Shown here one piece after another: positions 60,093-64,000 of a DNA stretch of 64,000 bases. The notes beneath the pieces are model-generated. The model was not told the origin of the DNA. It did not search any database and worked only from the letters and a program-made list of their open reading frames with translations. A program made the translations under genes and the position numbers. The DNA is from Chitinophagaceae bacterium (GTDB lineage: Bacteria > Bacteroidota > Bacteroidia > Chitinophagales > Chitinophagaceae): positions 1 to 64,000 of the forward strand of contig CANFKC010000018.1 of assembly GCA_947447265.1 (NCBI GenBank). The letters run 5' to 3'. Position 1 is the first letter of the stretch. Each line of letters begins with the position of its first letter.

Positions 60093-60509
60093 TTATCTGT
60101 TGTGTGCTTCCACCCACTCTTTAATATAGCCGGCAATTTCCGACGTATTAGCGCTGGGTGCGAATAGTTTGCCAACGCCCCGGCTGTTAAGGTCCTGCAT
60201 ATCTTCTTCCGGAATAATTCCGCCACCGGTAAGTAAAACATTCGTGAGGCCTTTTTCCTGCATAAGTGCTGCTACCCGTGGGAAGACTGTCATGTGGGCT
60301 CCACTGAGTATGCTTATGCCTATCGCATCAACATCTTCCTGCAAAGCTGCGTTTACCACCATTTCAGGGGTTTGCCTGAGGCCGGTATAAATAACTTCCA
60401 TACCTGCATCGCGGAGGGCGGTTGCTACAACTTTGGCGCCCCTGTCGTGCCCGTCGAGCCCCACTTTAGCTACCAAAACCCTTATTGGTCTTTTTAAATT
60501 ATCACTCAT
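60093..60509 (-). CDS. B12-binding subunit of a methylmalonyl-CoA mutase-type enzyme
   Basis: About 138 residues. The start is taken at [10 protein letters not shown]; an ATG ten codons upstream (60539) adds a non-family extension. Cobalamin-binding signature D-G-H-D-R-G (D-x-H-x-x-G, His ligand to cobalt), then S-I-L-S-G-A-H (S-x-L) and G-G-G-I-I-P (GG). The domain corresponds to the C-terminal part of MCM large subunit or to the small stand-alone subunit of isobutyryl-/methylmalonyl-CoA mutases. The catalytic alpha/beta-barrel subunit is not in the window, so it must be elsewhere. Confidence 0.93.
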   Translation of the reverse strand: MSDNLKRPIRVLVAKVGLDGHDRGAKVVATALRDAGMEVIYTGLRQTPEMVVNAALQEDVDAIGISILSGAHMTVFPRVAALMQEKGLTNVLLTGGGIIPEEDMQDLNSRGVGKLFAPSANTSEIAGYIKEWVEAHNR

Positions 60510-60832
60510 AGTACCGTAATACGGCGCAAAAGTAATCATTTATAGTACATTGTAGTTAGCGGTTAGTATGTACTAATTAGTACATAGCAGTTATTGCCCC
60601 TGTGAAGGCTTTATTTTGCCGCTATCGGGCAGCTCCTGACGTAGCCTGCCGACCGGTCAGGCAGGCATAATCCTAAAAAAGTGTCTTTGCTACAAAGTGG
60701 TAGCCCCGAAGGGGCAAATTCCTTTCCACTAGATTCTACATACTAATTGATTCATACTATCCAGTATATACTATATAATACATACTATCCACTACATACT
60801 AACTACTATATACTATAGCCTACCTTTGCACC
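60510..60832. other. Gap with inverted repeats and a TACATACTA-rich tract
   Basis: No gene. An 8-bp palindrome TGTACTAATTAGTACA, an inverted GCCTGCC-gaccggtca-GGCAGGC (60644-60666), AGCCCCGAAGGGGC, and a 90-base low-complexity tract of TACATACTA-type words (about 60729-60815), like the one upstream of cysS. It ends in the promoter at 60821. Confidence 0.55.
60821..60828 (+). promoter_or_regulatory. TAnnTTTG -7 element almost on the start codon
   Basis: TACCTTTG ends only 4 bases before the ATG at 60833. A transcript starting 5-7 bases after the element would begin at or within the start codon, so the mRNA may be leaderless. Confidence 0.55.
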
Positions 60833-61606
60833 ATGGCCACTATCCATGAATTGAAAGGCTTTCTTGATGAAAAAGTACTGTTATACAACCGGCCCGGGTT
60901 TATTGAAAAGGATCCGGTATGCATCCCACATTCCTTTTCTAAAAAGCAGGATATAGAAATATCAGGCTTCTTTGCTGCAATACTCGCCTGGGGTAATCGT
61001 ACCTCTATTATAAACAGCAGCAACAAAATAATGGGCTGGATGGATAATGCACCCCACGATTTTATTGTAAATCATGCAGAAACCGACCTGAAACGTTTTC
61101 TCCATTTTGCGCATCGTACCTTTAATACTACCGACCTGCTCTATTTTATTTACTTCCTGAACACACATTACAAAACGCATAGCTCACTTGAAGATGCTTT
61201 CGTGCCGGGTAAAACGTATACAGAACCCAATGTAGAAAAGGCGTTGGTTACCTTCCATAATACCTTCTTTGGCCTGGAGCACCCTGACCGTACACGGAAG
61301 CATGTAGCCACGCCACAACGCAATTCGGCATGCAAGCGTATTAATATGTACCTGCGCTGGATGGTGCGTAATGATAATGCCGGGGTCGATTTTGGTTTAT
61401 GGAAGAAAATAAAGCCATCGCAGCTCATTTGCCCGCTAGATGTGCATGTGGCGAGCGTTGCCAACCATTTCGGATTACTACCGGTAAATAAGGCCGACTG
61501 GAAGAATGCAGTATACCTGACCGGGCTGCTGAAAGAACTGAACAATGACGACCCCGCTATTTACGATTTTGCCCTGTTTGGGCTGGGTATGGCAGAGCGG
61601 TTTTAG
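60833..61606 (+). CDS. TIGR02757-family protein
   Basis: 257 residues. Characteristic sequence of this family: F-L-D-E-K-V-L-L-Y-N-R-P-G-F-I-E-K-D-P-V-C-I-P-H, F-S-K-K-Q-D-I-E-I-S-G-F-F-A-A-I-L-A-W-G-N-R, and later R-W-M-V-R-N-D and C-P-L-D-V-H-V. Mostly alpha-helical and cytoplasmic. The family, common in Bacteroidota, has a fold reminiscent of helix-hairpin-helix DNA glycosylases at its C-terminal half (D-V-H-V-A-S-V-A...L), but no function is established. Confidence 0.88.
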   Translation: MATIHELKGFLDEKVLLYNRPGFIEKDPVCIPHSFSKKQDIEISGFFAAILAWGNRTSIINSSNKIMGWMDNAPHDFIVNHAETDLKRFLHFAHRTFNTTDLLYFIYFLNTHYKTHSSLEDAFVPGKTYTEPNVEKALVTFHNTFFGLEHPDRTRKHVATPQRNSACKRINMYLRWMVRNDNAGVDFGLWKKIKPSQLICPLDVHVASVANHFGLLPVNKADWKNAVYLTGLLKELNNDDPAIYDFALFGLGMAERF

Positions 61607-61912
61607 GAAATAGCGCTACACTCCCAATAAAAAATATGCATTATTTACGAAAAAGGTGCACTAAAAGTTTCCAAAAGCACTATCTTGGCTCAAAAAATAG
61701 CAGTTAAAAGCGTATTTTCTCAATTATTTTTATGTAATATGATAAAATGAAGGCTCATAAACAGCTATTTAGCAGATGTGGAGGCAAAATTCCAGACTAT
61801 TTCCGGGAAAAATATATCTATTCTTAAGCTAAGGCTTTATTATTTTATATTAAATCCTATCTTTGCCAACCTATTTGAAACATATTACGTAATATTAATT
61901 TAATTAAAACCT
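61607..61912. other. Gap with the secD promoter
   Basis: AT-rich, no gene. TATCTTTG at 61858-61865 with TTTA about 19 bases upstream is the likely secD promoter. A similar TATCTTGG (about 61681-61688) might be a weak second one. Confidence 0.5.
61858..61865 (+). promoter_or_regulatory. TAnnTTTG -7 element of secD
   Basis: TATCTTTG, 47 bases before the ATG at 61913; leader of about 40 bases. Confidence 0.6.
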
Positions 61913-64000
61913 ATGCAATTAAAAGGTTTGGTAAAATTTTTTACCGCTGCACTTATCGTTTTTGCTCTATACCAACTGTCTATAACCTTTGTGGTTAGAA
62001 ACCAGGAAAACAAAATGAAGGCTATGGCTGAGAGGGATGTGAAAGCATCTAATCCCGGCGCAATATCAGAAGACTCTACCAGGAAACTGTTTGAGGCCCG
62101 CCTGCAGGCTATCACTGATAGTATGCAGACTGAAACAATCTTCAACATTGGTATAAAGAAATATACCCTTGAGGCAGCAAAGGAAGAAGAGCTGAAACTT
62201 GGCCTTGACTTGCAGGGTGGTATGAACGTTACCCTTGAAGTAAGTCTGGATGAGCTGGTTAAATCCATGTCAAACAACCCAAAAGATCCGGTTTTGAACA
62301 AGGCTATCAGTGAAGCCAACACCAAGAAAGGTAATAGTGACGCGAGCTTCATTACCCTTTTCGGTGAAGCTTATCAGGCAGCAAACCCTAACGGTAGCCT
62401 GGCATCTTTGTTTACAAAGCCATCAGAAAAAGAAATTACTCGTACTTCAACTAATCAGGAAGTATTAAAGGTATTGGGCAATGAATCAAAAGACGCGATC
62501 AAACGTACTTACAATGTACTCCAGACCCGTATTGATAAATTCGGTGTTACCAGTCCTAACGTAAACCTTGATGAAAAGAAAGGTATTATTACTGTAGAAC
62601 TTGCAGGTGTTCATAACCCGGAGCGTGTACGCAGCTACTTACAGGCAACTGCGAAATTGCAGTTCTTTGAAACATGGACTAACGAAGAAATTTTCCCTGC
62701 TATACAATCAGCTAACGATGCATTGGCTTTACATCTTGCTGGTGTTTCTGATACTGCTGCTGATACTTCAAAAGCAACTGCTGCACTTGATTCAACTGGC
62801 AAGTCAACTCAACCAGACACTGCTAGCTTAGATAATCTGTTGGCTAAAAAATCAACTGCTAAACCTACAGTTGGTAAAGACGGTAAAGTAGATTCTAATA
62901 AAGTTAAGGAAGAAGAGTTTAAAGGTAAGAACCCATTGTTTGCAATAATGGTGCCTTCAATTGACCAGCAGAACCAGCTTTTGCCAGGTGCAATGGTTGG
63001 CCGTATCTTAAAGAAAGACAGCGCTAAATTCAACAAATACCTTGCTCTAGATGTTGTTAAGAGCAAATTACCTCCTAATACACGTTTAGTATATGGCGCT
63101 GATGATAAGAAAGATCCGGTACTTGCAGTTTATGCTATTAAAGTACCAGCAGGCGGTGTTGCTAAATTAGAAGGTGACAACGTTTCCAACGCACGTAAAG
63201 ATTTCAATCAGCTTACAGGTGAGCCAAGTGTATACATGGAAATGACCATTACCGGTTCTCACTTATGGAAAGATATGACCAGCCGTAACGTTGGCCGTTT
63301 CATTGCTGTTGTACTTGATGATAAAGTTTACTCTTGCCCTCGCGTACAAGGTGAGATCGCTTCAGGAAGCACTGAAATTTCTGGTAGCTTCACTCCTGAA
63401 AAAGCAGAAGATCTTGCCAACATTCTTAAAGCAGGTAAATTACCGGCTCCGGCACACATTGTTGCTGAGCAGGTAGTAGGTCCTACATTGGGTGGCGAAA
63501 ATATTGACAGGGGTATGAACTCACTGATACTTTCTTTTATCGTGATCTTCGTACTGATGCTGGTTTACTATAACACAGGTGGTATCGTTGCCGATATTTC
63601 TCTTATCCTCAACCTATTGTTTACTGTAGGTATCTTATCTATCTCTTTATTACATGCAACACTTACCATGGCGGGTATCGCCGGTCTGGTACTTACAGTT
63701 GGTATGGCGGTGGATACGAACGTAATTATATTCGAGCGTATTAAAGAAGAACTGACAGCGGGCCGTAGCTATCAGGATGCTGTGAACGAAGGTTACAAAC
63801 GTTCTTATGCACCGGTATTCGATGGTCACATCACTACACTTATTACTGCTATCATCCTTTTCGTATTCGGTTTAGGTCCTGTACGTGGTTTCGCAACTAC
63901 ACAGATCATCGGTATCCTGTTATCATTGTTCTGCGGTATCCTGGTATCTCGCTTAATTACCGACATGTACACTAAGCGTGAGCGTCACTTCAACTACTTC
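61913..64000 (+). CDS. secD: Protein-export membrane protein SecD (SecDF), 3' end missing
   Basis: 696 codons are in the window and the frame is still open. Seen: an N-terminal membrane helix (residues 8-24); L-G-L-D-L-Q-G-G-M-N, the SecD signature; a large periplasmic P1 domain (to about residue 525) with a Ser/Thr/Lys-rich insert around 285-335; V-G-P-T-L-G and then helices 2-6 with V-G-M-A-V-D-T-N-V-I-I-F-E-R-I, the proton-relay Asp and Arg of SecD. SecD with SecF uses the proton gradient to pull exported proteins through SecYEG. In Bacteroidota SecD and SecF are usually one fused protein of about 1000 residues, so SecF probably follows in frame. T-ending codons fit a highly expressed gene. 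Confidence 0.95.
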   Translation, partial: MQLKGLVKFFTAALIVFALYQLSITFVVRNQENKMKAMAERDVKASNPGAISEDSTRKLFEARLQAITDSMQTETIFNIGIKKYTLEAAKEEELKLGLDLQGGMNVTLEVSLDELVKSMSNNPKDPVLNKAISEANTKKGNSDASFITLFGEAYQAANPNGSLASLFTKPSEKEITRTSTNQEVLKVLGNESKDAIKRTYNVLQTRIDKFGVTSPNVNLDEKKGIITVELAGVHNPERVRSYLQATAKLQFFETWTNEEIFPAIQSANDALALHLAGVSDTAADTSKATAALDSTGKSTQPDTASLDNLLAKKSTAKPTVGKDGKVDSNKVKEEEFKGKNPLFAIMVPSIDQQNQLLPGAMVGRILKKDSAKFNKYLALDVVKSKLPPNTRLVYGADDKKDPVLAVYAIKVPAGGVAKLEGDNVSNARKDFNQLTGEPSVYMEMTITGSHLWKDMTSRNVGRFIAVVLDDKVYSCPRVQGEIASGSTEISGSFTPEKAEDLANILKAGKLPAPAHIVAEQVVGPTLGGENIDRGMNSLILSFIVIFVLMLVYYNTGGIVADISLILNLLFTVGILSISLLHATLTMAGIAGLVLTVGMAVDTNVIIFERIKEELTAGRSYQDAVNEGYKRSYAPVFDGHITTLITAIILFVFGLGPVRGFATTQIIGILLSLFCGILVSRLITDMYTKRERHFNYF

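Noticed and set aside
1-64000. tRNA or rRNA genes
   Set aside because: No cloverleaf with CCA-type end or conserved T-loop, and no rRNA sequence, was found on reading either strand by eye; a covariance search could still find a missed tRNA.

Overview
The window is chromosomal DNA of a Bacteroidota bacterium, most likely Chitinophagales/Chitinophagaceae. Evidence for this is the set of proteins with type IX secretion (T9SS) C-terminal sorting domains, the Bacteroidota -7 promoter element TAnnTTTG in front of many genes, the rarity of Shine-Dalgarno sequences, and family-typical genes (DUF4476, TIGR02757, Omp28-like proteins, a SecD of the Bacteroidota type, a GldL-like membrane protein). I saw no tRNA, rRNA, CRISPR array or complete mobile element.

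Layout. 1-1.9 kb: an AT-richer block unlike the rest, with the end of a possible HUH Rep-like protein, an internally duplicated zinc-ribbon peptide, two identical terminators and an HsdM methyltransferase cut off before its catalytic motif; it looks like the edge of a foreign element. 2.2-8.8 kb: mostly unrecognised genes, separated by five copies of a hairpin-rich intergenic repeat and including one gene broken by a stop codon. 8.9-12.8 kb: a BlaI-type repressor with twin operators, a BlaR1-like M56 membrane protease whose sensor domain is an Amidase_3 peptidoglycan amidase, a beta-propeller lipoprotein and a c-type cytochrome lipoprotein. 13-22 kb: TPR, Cdd1-like, NHL/T9SS, SRPBCC, polytopic membrane and M28 peptidase genes, then an MgtC-like gene with a short leader ORF and attenuator-like hairpin. 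22.5-30.5 kb: cysS, an MsbA-like ABC exporter, a CbpA-type DnaJ overlapping a DinD/BRO-like gene, and a TonB-dependent receptor behind a TPP riboswitch, so probably a thiamine-compound importer.

30.6-36.7 kb: four consecutive T9SS cargo genes forming two paralogous pairs. 36.7-47.1 kb: M3 oligopeptidase, radA, DUF4476 protein, a PadR/GldL-like pair, comF, and a FadL-like porin with an SGNH lipase-like lipoprotein. 47.2-48 kb: a GH25 lysozyme gene broken by a nonsense codon and a frameshift. 49-55.4 kb: a minus-strand surface-polysaccharide operon (glycosyltransferases, asnB, Wzy-like polymerase, methyltransferase), followed by ispE. 56.6-61.6 kb: a LolD/MacB-type ATPase, PduO-type cobalamin adenosyltransferase, and an operon of B12-binding mutase subunit, enoyl-CoA hydratase and an outer-membrane protein. 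The window ends inside secD.

The leads I rate highest are the BlaI/M56-amidase locus (a possible muropeptide-sensing circuit), the MgtC leader peptide attenuator, the AAGCG-nnn-CGCTT repeat family and the composite first 1.9 kb. All functions are inferred by reading the translated sequences; no database search was run.
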